NCBI GenBank assembly: GCA_030141605.1
Contig: JAQGDQ010000074.1
Location: 306,773 to 370,772, forward strand
Direction of reading: 5' to 3'
DNA: 64,000 nt
Source: Tubiluchus corallicola
Lineage: Eukaryota; Priapulida; Priapulimorpha; Priapulimorphida; Tubiluchidae
The notes below the pieces were generated by a model that was given only the letters and a program-made list of their open reading frames with translations, made no database searches and was not told the DNA's origin. The translations under genes were made by a program, and so were the position numbers. Shown in pieces: positions 30,382 to 41,000 of the stretch. Every line of letters begins with the position of its first letter. The stretch's first letter is position 1.

Positions 30382-31635
30382 ATGGAATATACTGACTGCA
30401 ATTTTCTTTTGGAAAAAGGAAATGTGACTGCAGGCGCCAGTAATGACTCCAATTCTACTGGCTGTAGTTATGAAGATTTCCTCTTACCAGAAGAACCTTA
30501 CGTACTTGTGGTAACACGGACTATACTGCTGGTAGTGTATACCATTGTTTGCGTAGTTGGCCTATGTGGCAACAGTATGGTCATTTTCGTAGTTTTGCGG
30601 TTTATGAAAATGAAGACAGTGACAAACTTGTACATCCTCAATCTGGCGCTGTCCGACGAAATTTTCTTAATAGGTATTCCATTTGTGGTAGTTACATCAG
30701 AATTGCATACGTGGATATTCGGTGAAGTCGTGTGCAAACTGTACATGATGACATCAACTGCAAGTCAATTCACGAGCAGTATTTCGCTGTTAGTGATGAG
30801 CTTTGACAGATATATTGTTCTGTGTTATCCGTTGAAGTCAATAAGATGGCGCACTTGTCGTCGGGCCACTGTCCTCTGCATTTGCGTCTGGATATTGGCC
30901 ATCAGCATGAGCGTTACAGTAGTGGTGTATTCTCGCATTGTGGTTGAACCTAGCGGTGTACTGGTATGCACAGTTATTTGGCCCAAAAAGTGGTCTAGTA
31001 CGGCAGCCGATACCGCTTACACTGTCTATGCTTTCACTCTAGGCTTTGCGTTGCCCGTGGGCTTCACAATGGTATTCTACATTCAAGTAGTCAGGGCATT
31101 ACGAACTAGAAGCTTAAATTCAGCTTTGCTCAGGAAAACAACCGGCCACAAGGTGCCATTTGACACGTCCAGCTCCGAACGAAAAGTAACGAAGATGGTT
31201 TTAACTGTCATTGCCGTCTACATATTCTGCTGGCTCCCATATTGGGTTCTTCAAGTAACTTTGTTTTGGTACAGCCCTCGATCGAGCATTGTCTTGTATA
31301 TATTTTGCGTGGTTTACAGTTTAGCTTATGAAAACTCCTGTATGAATCCATTCCTTTACGCGTTTCAAAGTCAAAGTTTTCGAAAAAGTTTCATTGCCGC
31401 GTTTCGCTGTGCGAATGTCTCGGCAAAAAATCTTGGCTTTCAGTCAAACACTGATAATACCAATTACACCGCAGCCGTGCTCACGGGACGGCAACGGCTT
31501 CGGGCTGCGAGCTTTCAAGTTTTAAGCATGATACATGAAAACGCTCCTCTTGTCCGTCCTCTTGTTCGATCTTCTAGCTTTTGCACACTAGGCAAACACG
31601 AAGAGTTGCAGACACCTAGTATAAAAATCTTTTAA
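30382..31635 (+). CDS. Allatostatin C / somatostatin receptor-type class A GPCR
   Basis: Single-exon 417-residue receptor. The N-terminus has three N-glycosylation sequons (N14, N21, N24). Seven membrane segments lie at roughly 43-72, 80-104, 115-143, 161-183, 211-238, 270-293 and 302-326. Class A landmarks are GN64 in TM1, LALSDE (D92) in TM2, the C118-C196 disulfide pair, DRY 142-144, CWLP 283-286 and NPFLY 322-326, with C343 as a possible palmitoylation site. The stretches ILNLALSDEIFLIGIPF, SQFTSSISLLVMS and CTVIWP match arthropod allatostatin C receptors more closely than vertebrate somatostatin receptors. It would sit in the plasma membrane and probably couple to Gi/o; that comes from the family. 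The ATG has a good context (AACCATGG). The gene looks intact, and the exact ligand is unproven. Confidence 0.93.
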   Translation: MEYTDCNFLLEKGNVTAGASNDSNSTGCSYEDFLLPEEPYVLVVTRTILLVVYTIVCVVGLCGNSMVIFVVLRFMKMKTVTNLYILNLALSDEIFLIGIPFVVVTSELHTWIFGEVVCKLYMMTSTASQFTSSISLLVMSFDRYIVLCYPLKSIRWRTCRRATVLCICVWILAISMSVTVVVYSRIVVEPSGVLVCTVIWPKKWSSTAADTAYTVYAFTLGFALPVGFTMVFYIQVVRALRTRSLNSALLRKTTGHKVPFDTSSSERKVTKMVLTVIAVYIFCWLPYWVLQVTLFWYSPRSSIVLYIFCVVYSLAYENSCMNPFLYAFQSQSFRKSFIAAFRCANVSAKNLGFQSNTDNTNYTAAVLTGRQRLRAASFQVLSMIHENAPLVRPLVRSSSFCTLGKHEELQTPSIKIF

Positions 31636-31658
31636 GGCGTTCCAGTGATACAGACGTT

Positions 31659-32018
31659 ATGGCAGACAAGATCTCGGAAAATCAACTAAAAAGTAAACCT
31701 AGCAAAACACTGCATGGGCAGCTAACTGGTGGGAATAAATCTCGTGGCGTCAGCAACGTGGGAAACACGTTAGAAGTGCCGAACAACGTACCGCATTTTC
31801 AAAGCCCTGTTACTGATAGCCATATTAATGAACTGCGTGTTCCCTTACAAAATCATTTCTGTAATGTTGAACCGACTGCTGACTATCCACTGCTGCTACA
31901 GCAAACTGCTGATAGTGAATTAGTGGAAACGCTTGAAGTACCTTTCATAAATACAAATACAAACAGTAGTTCGTCTTGTCGGAAACATAAAAACAGACTT
32001 TATCACGAAAAAGCTTGA
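31659..32018 (+). CDS. Downstream ORF in the GPCR transcript (possible frameshifted receptor tail)
   Basis: A 119-codon frame starts 23 bases after the receptor stop, in a different frame. It is Ser/Thr/Asn-rich and hydrophilic, with no recognisable domain, much like a GPCR cytoplasmic tail. The frame is already open over the receptor's last four codons and stop, so a one-base slip in the run ATAAAAATCTTTTAA would join the two into one longer tail. Alternatives are a chance ORF in the 3' UTR, a second cistron, or a sequencing error. No splice sites in the 23-base gap can explain it. Confidence 0.3.
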   Translation: MADKISENQLKSKPSKTLHGQLTGGNKSRGVSNVGNTLEVPNNVPHFQSPVTDSHINELRVPLQNHFCNVEPTADYPLLLQQTADSELVETLEVPFINTNTNSSSSCRKHKNRLYHEKA

Positions 32019-32106
32019 CGAAAATAGCAGTTTTTAAGAGCAGTATGGAATAAGTAGTAAGACAATTATTACGCTATTACAATTTGGTTTGTTTTATTTA
32101 ATGCAT

Positions 32107-32112
32107 AATAAA
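32107..32112 (+). terminator. Candidate GPCR polyadenylation signal
   Basis: AATAAA, 471 bases after the receptor stop and about 90 bases after the end of the downstream ORF. It is the first such hexamer in this direction that I noticed. Confidence 0.4.
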
Positions 32113-35100
32113 AAAGGTTTCCTTTAATATTTAAAGCAACTTTAAACTTTATTGTTAGACCATACGCATAGTCGACAAAACTTGATATTAAGAGATTTAA
32201 GCCCAATGAAACAGAACCCAATATGATGGCGGGCGCGTCTGGCGAGGCTTTAAAGCAAGTCTTGATCAGCCTGTTCATTGCTTCTCTCGGAGGCTCTGTT
32301 TAAATGTAGCAAATAAAAAAATCGAAAAGCACACAAACATTGTAATAATGGTTAAAAAAGCAGAGAAGAAGCTTTCCATTGACTTTGGGTGTTTGTTACT
32401 TCAAACTGCAACCTCTGAAGAAGTGTTTTTGTTTTTATGATGCACGGTCTTCACATTTATGATACACTAACTTTGGATGTCTCAGTTTGTTAAACGCCAA
32501 TAAAAACATCTTGATTGGTTGTACAGCAAGCGTTGCAAACATTTGTCAATTTGTAAAGGCAAGATGGGACTGCTTCGCCGGTACCAAAAATGCCTAACTG
32601 CTGCTTCGCAGCAAGTTGCCTGGTTGTAGAATATTGGAGAATTTTTGGTTACTCGCTTCTTTTTGGTATTGTGACCTCTACTAAAAGATATGGTTTTCCA
32701 ATTCACACATATATTCCAGGACACACTCCCTGTTCCTAATAACTTTGTTCAATATACAGTAGTTTGAAATAAATGAAATTTTTGACACAGTTCGCTACAT
32801 GTTGATTCGTTTAGATTAGGTTAGGTTAGATTTAGATTAGGTTAAAAAAGCACTAGTCTTCATTTTACAGTGTTACAGTAATTGAGCTGATGAGGCCTGT
32901 TTAAGCGAAAGCTTTTGAAATAAATAAGTCTATTTCTTAAAATCAAAAAGGCATTCAACTTCTTTTATGTAGTAAACATGACAAGTTTTGGGAGAGCACT
33001 CTCATATTTTACGTCGAACACTTCCTGTTGAAAACTAGCTCATCGTCGGAGAGGAATCCTTGCAATCACACCGTAAAGCAGTGGCATAATTAAGTCAGGA
33101 GGTTAGCAAAAAAGAGTACTGTGTTCAAGATTCTCGAATGCTGCCGTCACTTTTATGCACTAAATTTGCCAAATAGTTGATTATTTGTTTAGGCTACATG
33201 AATTAGTGTATGAAATATTTGTGTGCACATGCAATTTTTTTTATCAGAGCAAAGGCGAACTACATATAAAACTAACGTTTACATATTTCAAATTCAACCA
33301 GCAAAATAATAATAGCAAAATTGAGAGTTATAGCAAATTATAATTAAACCTAACTCCCCCAAAAGCCAGCTACACTTCTGTCTCCCATCAAAACTTGGGA
33401 TCCAATAACCGTAACCATACACCCCAACAAGCTAACCATGCCACGTCAGCAACTCCTTTCCATTAATCAGCCATATCCACGCCAGCAGCCAATGGTCACC
33501 AACCCAGTTTCCCTCCGAGTTAAACATTGAAAATGCTCTAGTAATGCACTGGGTTGAACTCGTTCCTTGTTGCCTGTACCACCATGTAATTGAAACTGGC
33601 AAACGGGTTTGAAGATAAATTTCGTTTTTCCAAGCGAAACTTCGAATATGTGAGCAGTCTCAATTCCTGTAGGTATAGTCGTCCAAACTAAACACTAACA
33701 ATTTAATAGAAATACCTACCTTCTTCTGCATGTTGATACACGGTTACGAAGCAGTTACCATTTTCAACGTCAGTACAGTGCCATTGCAGCAACGAAGAAC
33801 GAGCAAACAAAAGCAAACAAAATAATTGTCTTTTTCATACATCATTTAAGTGCATATAAGTGCGATTAGAGATAGGTTCACACCAACTCGTGTCTATCCA
33901 TATAGAATAACCTCAGGGTGTGAATTAACGTAACTCTGTAGTGAATGACTCTGTAGGTAAATCCTAAAACAAGTCGAAGTCATTTAGTATTTGAATTCCA
34001 TGTAATCTAAATTCAAGTAAATAGAGAAATGAGTTACTGGACTCACTAAATGATAAAATCTGACAAAAATCACACGATGCAACATGGATTCAAACAAGCG
34101 GTGCAATAAATCTTTAGAGTATTAGGTCGCTAATTATGAGCACACGACGTTATGCAACAAATATATCAAATAGGTGTTGCAACAATGATGGGTGGTATAT
34201 CCGACCATCACAGAGACACTAAACAACAAGAGGTGACATTGACACTTTCGAAAATGCACGCATCCTTCTTCAATGAGAGAAATAACCTGATGAAAATGCC
34301 CGGAAACAGTTTGCCACGCAAGTACGCGTCCATTTGCTAACCTAGCTCCGGTATGCTTCCTTGGAAGCCAAACTAAGTATTAGGCCACAGTATATTAGCA
34401 GTTCAGAACTGCTAACCCTCGTCTTTACTCCTTCTTGTATTAGTGGTGTATTGTTAGATATAAAACCCGTCACTTGTCGAAAGGCACATCAGTTTGCCAG
34501 TGGGGTAAATAATTCTGTATTTGTCATTATAACTAACGCAAGTCCAGAACCGTACAGAACTGAGAGAAAGTAGTTAAGTAAACCAGCTATCATAGGTGAC
34601 AGTTTTTAAAGACGAAAAGTTGTATTGCATATTGCATTGTGTTGTTCCTTATTGACGTTTGTTCCCAATAAACTTATCACGTATTACGAAAAACCGCAGT
34701 TTTGTAAAATATCAATTTAAAACGCTACAAAATTTTATTTTTTCTTCTTTGTATTGAAGTCTCAGTTTTATGTGAATCTTATCAGCTTTTTGTTCTCGAT
34801 GTTAGAAAACACTGCAGAAAAAAATATGAAGCCCGAGAACCTGACAGAGGTGAATCAGAAAACATCCAACCTCATATAATTTAGCTTTATACAATATTTG
34901 TTATATGACGACATTTTGTAATGATGTTCGCGAGCCGGGCTTGTGTTTCCTATTACACCTTTTTCCAGAACCGGTTTGAATGGGGGTCAGAAAACGGCGA
35001 TGACTTGCTTGAGCTTCTCATCCTTACAAAAATTTATTTTCGGTAATTCTGCTCACGTTAGTTAAGTCACCCTGGCCCCTTGGAAACTCAGAACCCAGTG

Positions 35101-36822
35101 TAAGACGGGTGGATATTCGATAAAAATTCGTATACAGCTGACGCAATTCTCTCTATGTTTTAAAGAGTAGATCCGCCCTTGATTTTATCAACATTACCAA
35201 GAAATTTGAGGAACTGTGTTGTCAATTTAAGCCCATGGATTAAAAACAAAAAAGCTTGTAAAAGCAAAAGCCGATTTTAAGATGAGCAGCCATTTTGGGT
35301 GAATAAGTGCGCTCGTAGCGATATATCATTCTATGATAATAATAAATCAACAGAACCGCCGACGCACAATTTACACACGAATAACTGAAAAATTTAAATT
35401 ACTTTTTTTGGTCACGTGATTAAAGAATCATTGAGAAGAAAGTCTCCAGAACAAATTCCGCCCTTTAATCTGTTGGAATGAAAATTAGAAAGTTCCATCC
35501 TTGAGCTTTCGCGAATGAATAGTGCCTAAAGGGAATCAATTCTTATTTTCCCAGAAAATTATACAACGAATTGGTTTCTCAAATCATTTTTAAATGTAAA
35601 TCTTCAAGAGGCAACAATTGATTGAATGAAAGCTCTAAAATGCCGAATTAATAATGCATTTACTGCTTGAATTATTTGAAAAATTTGTGACATGCTTTTC
35701 AGAATACGATGGCAGATTCCGCGCGGGTGTAACATAATAAAATCCGGTATGTTGCCGCATCAAGACGTGATCAAGATTTGAGATATTTTGAAGCATTTGA
35801 AGATAATAATATAAGGATTCTTCGCAAGCAGTTTGGACGACAGCCGACATTTGTGTTGCTGCTGAAGTGGAATACAGAACGTGGTCTATCAGAAGCGCAT
35901 GCAAAACTGCAAGAGACTTGAATAACAGTGAAAGTTGAAATTCCAAAAAACACCGTCAAATTAAATCTCAGTTATAAGGCGAATGCTGAAGCTTTATTAC
36001 TCGCAAAGAATGACGTTCTCTACACACGTGTTGGAAACACATAAATGTTTTGTCAAGGCTTTAGCGATTTTCAGACATTCTGTGTGATATTCTAAGTCAC
36101 AATCTGGAGGGCAGTTTTTCTTCGCGTGTATTCTGCTTATCCGATGTATAATACACACTTTATTTACCACTAAAATTAGATGACACTACCACAAGTGTTC
36201 TCGGAGTTAAACATTCATGACTAAAAGTTGTGTGTACTTGACAATGCCTCGCAGCCCATGCTATTTGTAATAGTAACAGTTTTAACAGCTAGCTAGAACC
36301 TTACCTAGTTTATTTTTCTTGTTCCCAAGCAAGACGCTGCTAATAAATCACTCTACATCATACAGGCTAATGCACAATTTAGTAAAGTTCACGTAAAACA
36401 ATTGAAATTACTGAAGACGGCGTTGCTTTACATATGTGTCAAGTGACGGTTGTAGTTAAAGCGCGTTGCTGTGGTACACCTTAACCTTTGACCTGCAGCA
36501 ACTGCGGTTGCACACAACGAAACTGTGAAAAGGCTTACTGAGTAACCATACATTTTTCTGTGACAGCATAGTTTACGCCATTGTTAGCAGGAACCCACAA
36601 GTTTTCAAGTGTTCAAGTATTCAATAAAATTATGATGTTTTCAATTGAAGTTATAACAATTTTATAAGAACAAATATCTTCAATATACGATAATACGTAC
36701 ATTACACACAGATCCACACAGGTAATATTGGACTCAGCTCTAGCATTCTGATAGCACTACAGACTACAAAGCCTATTCCTATTGTCACAAGATCGATATT
36801 AAATGGGATTGTTTGATCGTGC
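32113..36822. other. Intergenic region between the two converging genes
   Basis: No gene is supported on either strand. The frames at 34152, 34361 and 35635-35959 lack motifs. A short TTAGG-like run (TTAGGTTAGATTTAGATTAG) is at about 32818-32840. CAGTGGCATAATTAAG at about 33078 resembles a transposon end, but no partner was found. Confidence 0.4.
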
Positions 36823-36828
36823 TTTATT
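36823..36828 (-). terminator. Candidate polyadenylation signal of the RING gene
   Basis: TTTATT on the plus strand gives AATAAA on the minus strand, about 280 bases beyond the stop codon at 37106. It is supported only by the hexamer and its position. Confidence 0.35.
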
Positions 36829-37105
36829 TTTACAATGGAGTAACTGTTCACGATTTTATATGAGGTGTTTCCAAGGTAAACCGAGGTTGTCCGCCAAGCA
36901 AAAACGCATCTAACAGAGTAACAGAGAGAATGGCCAAGATCGAAAAACGAACATGCCGTGCAATTTCATATAATGTGAAATATAAGTAGCCCTTCTCGTA
37001 AAAGATAAAGCCATTCTGATCTGGAATTCAACAGAACATAAGAACAACAACAGACGGTGTTGACATGCAATAAATTGGTACATAATTACAATAAATGAAT
37101 TTTAA

Positions 37106-37732
37106 TTAGAAACCAATTTGACTCTCAGCTACCTTATACGCGACTATGTACCATAGCACAAACAGCACCCCTGGGTTAGTAATCACATCCACAACTAGTC
37201 CTAAAGGGTCGAAACTCCCCTTCTGATCTTCCTGGTTGTCGGAAGACTGGCTTTCGTTCTCATCCGGCGAGTCAGAGTCCGATTCGTAAAAATCGTCTTC
37301 GGATTCCACTAAGGTCACGTGATTCTGGTTGCTTAGATTCTCTATGTGATTTGGATTGATACAGCAGGGCACTAACTTACTTTCTACTATCGTAGGACCC
37401 GCTGTGTGAGTTTCTTTTCCGTCTGACAGAGCATTATTTTCGGTGTCAGTTTTTAGCGCATCTCGGCTAAATTTAGAATTTGACTTGCTCGCCGCGGTAA
37501 CAGAACGTTTGACCTGAAGTTGCTCAGTGTTGGTAAACAGAATAGTATCAACATCGCGCGACTCTGCATTGGAGATAACAAACTTGTTGACGGGCGAAAC
37601 ATTAGCAGCTTTTAAATTATTCTTTTTATTATTTTCGCTGTAAACATCTTCTAAAATCGATCGACTGTGTGCTTCTTTAGCAGAAAATCGGCTGTCTGAA
37701 CTTGACCGATTTCTGTTCTTGTTTCTTTGTTC
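37106..37732 (-). CDS. RING protein exon 3 (C-terminal half)
   Basis: Acceptor TATATTTTAG before 37732, then 208 codons and a stop, open throughout. The sequence is Ser/Asn/Lys-rich, then strongly acidic near residues 605-630, then ends SFDPLGLVVDVITNP and a hydrophobic GVLFVLWYIVAYKV stretch close to the C-terminus. The exon is assigned to this gene by strand, phase 0 and composition. There is no domain linking it to the RING, so membership is likely but not proven. Confidence 0.7.
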   Translation of the reverse strand, partial: EQRNKNRNRSSSDSRFSAKEAHSRSILEDVYSENNKKNNLKAANVSPVNKFVISNAESRDVDTILFTNTEQLQVKRSVTAASKSNSKFSRDALKTDTENNALSDGKETHTAGPTIVESKLVPCCINPNHIENLSNQNHVTLVESEDDFYESDSDSPDENESQSSDNQEDQKGSFDPLGLVVDVITNPGVLFVLWYIVAYKVAESQIGF

Positions 37733-37984
37733 CTAAAATATAAGGTAGTTAAATTACATATCATTTAATTGTTTACTGGATATGTATTCGTCAAGCAGCA
37801 AATAGTATTTCTGTTTTTAGAACTAAAATCTGCTCAATGCAATTTTCAGAAATTGAAAAACTGAAAACCGTTTAACTTACAATGACATCACAACTTAACT
37901 ACACACATTCATACACAGACAAGGTCATCTACGATAATTATGGTATGGCCCGCTTAATATATATATATTATATAATATATAATA

Positions 37985-38047
<63 letters not shown>

Positions 38048-41000
38048 AATCTTGATCTAGTGTCGTTTATTTAATGGCTTATTTTTCAAATTTGGTTCAG
38101 CGGGAAGAACGGAGGGAGAGGCGAATATAAATATTATTACGGATATACAGGTACATCGTTTGCAACTATGCCTGCTACCTTTGTAAATCGAAGTTATTCA
38201 AGGAATCTCCGTTCCCTATAGCGTCTCTCTTGAACCAACGAAAAAACCAAGACTGGAAAAGGATTTAATAAATTCAATTTTAGATTTGGGGGCGGGGCAG
38301 AAAATCAATGCAGTGAAGTGAATGCCCACGCACAGTGATCATGGCAACATTCGAAGGGAAGCGATAAGAATTCAAAGTTTACAATATAAACCATTTCACT
38401 TAAATAATTTACTTGTTGTTAGGAGTAAAATATGCTTCAAAATTAAATTAAAACTTGTGATTAAAGTAAGATTAGATTATATTTTGCCCCGGTTGACAAG
38501 TTTGATGCATTAACATGTATTTTAATACAATGTTGGCAACCTTGAGCAAAAAAGTTCTAGGAAACGCAGACTAATTATGATAAATAACCTAAGCGCATAA
38601 AAGGTTTACATAAATTGGTTAACGTGCGAAACTGCGATCCTTTCATTTTATTATGAGCAAAAGAGCTCAGGCCAATTTCTCCCCATCACTGAACCCGCAT
38701 GGCATTAATATTACTTTACATTAAAGTCAGATGAAAAGTTAATCAAAGTAGATAAGCAGGAATTTGAGAAATTTGTGGCGACATAAATATTAAAACATAA
38801 ACAAAGGTTACAATGGAAGCAAAGGAAAGCCACACTTAACAGCAAATTAAGTTATCTTGCAAAGAAGCTTAATTAGCGATGAAGGATTCAGCAGCACTAA
38901 ACAGGCTTCATTCGCATTAAATTTAATGTTTTAACCTCAAAAAGGTTTTAATGCTGGCTCTTATAAATAGTATAATACAATAATGAGAAGTTATACATGA
39001 ATAACTCTGTGAAAAATTAAAAAAAAACAAATTACTTGAAAGATGTACTCTCCTTCTTTGTAAACTTCGGAAACTTTCCTCAGGGAATTGTTCTCTGACG
39101 TTATTAATAGAGCAAACAAACGCAAAGGTTCTATACTTGTTGCACACAACGGACAAGCAAAGAACGGTGTTTCTTGATATGCCTAAAATCAGAAATAAAT
39201 AACGGCAACATCATTATTGGCGACAGGGACAGCAAACGTGTTGATACATCTACAATGAGAATAATAATGGTAATGATAATTGTGGCTCATAGTCTTCTAA
39301 AAGTAATAAAGATGGCAACAGATCTGTATACAGACGATAGAGATGACGACAATGTCATGATAACGGTGTAGGCGATGATAGGGATTATTAGAAAAATATT
39401 CCTCTATGCGGCTGGAACCGAAATCATTTGTATTTTGAAAAGCTAAACTAATTACAACATTATAGATATAATTTAATCTCCCCTGCTCAGAAATTCACAA
39501 CACCAGTTGTTACAGCTTATGCACAAGGTATTGTACTGATAACATCGCGATAATAATATACATAATCATTGCAATAACAACAAGAATAAAAATTACATTA
39601 CACAGCACTAAACTACTTTGTGAGAACATTTTTCTTAAATTCTGGTGACTTACTAAATGAACAGGTAGCTTCGGCTGGCTTCACCAAGGGGCGATTTAAA
39701 ACATCATATGCTACCTTAATTAAGAACTTACAAAAACCCAACTCAGCAAAAGTAACTTTCGTTTATATCATCACAAATAAATGTTTAAAGTAAATGTCGT
39801 TTGCTTTGTGCGTTTGCGAATAATGTATTGTCCGCCGTCGGGTTCTCGCCGCCGGGGTCTTAGCAATCACCCCTGGCTGGTTTGAACCAGTGCTATCGGT
39901 GGGCGAGAGGTCTTGGTTCGAAATCGACATCCTGCAACAGAACTAATAAAGCAAGCAACTGGGAGACATTTACCAGCTTAAAAAGAGCGATATAAGGCCC
40001 GACCAAAAAAACTTAGCTTACCTACTAACTTTGTAAAAACTAGATTGCTACTGTTAGATAAAGCTCTCTACTCACGACCGAAAAATACAGCTGGCTAAAC
40101 ATGAAAAACGCAGAAAACCAATCTGCCCTTGAGGGCGGCCTCCCATACTTCGCATTACGCCGAAACAGTTGGAAGACAAGTCCTGGGAGGACGGGTGCAG
40201 GCTTGTCCTGTTCGGCGGTGTTACAAACACCAGCTACTACCAAACTCAAACAAACAGGATGCGGCACTTGTGTTTATAGACTTGCAGGTGAAAACAGATG
40301 AGTATTCAAGTTTAGAGCCAATCAGAAAGCGGGGTTTATGAATTCCATTCAGGTAAGACAGGTACATTTAAAATTTATAGGGGTGTTTTACTTTAACACG
40401 ACTCGAAATAACATACAGGCCGCATATCTGTGTCCTTGAGTGAGTGAAAAAATTAAGCGCAAAAAAGAGCGAAGCTCAACTCCGCAACAATATAGAGACA
40501 TCACAGTTGGATTATAAGTGCAGTTTTGACCTTGAACTATCCTATTACCCAATTATGGGTAGCTATTCGTGTGATATTATAACTACCAAACTGTGAAGCC
40601 CCTTGTAGATTCTGAGTTGTAAGTCTTTTGTAGCTTAGCTGTTGCCTTGAAGCATCCACTAGTCTGTACAATTGAACAACAAACAAATACTTTAAGCCAA
40701 ATACGTGGAAGTTCAATATGCAAATACATGTACACAACAGGTATGTCCATTAATTTGATTACCTTAACATTTTTCAAAGTTGCATGAAAATTTAATGACA
40801 AACGGCATTATCAGGCCGACATGCGTGATATTAGATAATATATTACAGTTACTTTTGATGCTCGAGAGACGGCGCTGCAAACCAATGACCTGGCTTCCTC
40901 AAAATCGATTTGCTCAAACGCACAGACCTTTCTAAAAAATGAATAGTGCTGGGATAACCATGCCTGTAAGAGATCGCAACAGTTTTAAAATTATTAATGG

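Noticed and set aside
32815-32845. Interstitial arthropod-type (TTAGG)n telomere repeat
   Set aside because: Only two or three imperfect copies mixed with TTAGAT; too short to separate from chance in AT-rich DNA.
39835-39945. tRNA gene or tRNA-derived SINE
   Set aside because: GGTTCGAAATC at about 39915 resembles a B box and GGCGAGAGGTCTTGG resembles a tRNA arm, but I could not fold a cloverleaf or find a proper A box at the right distance.
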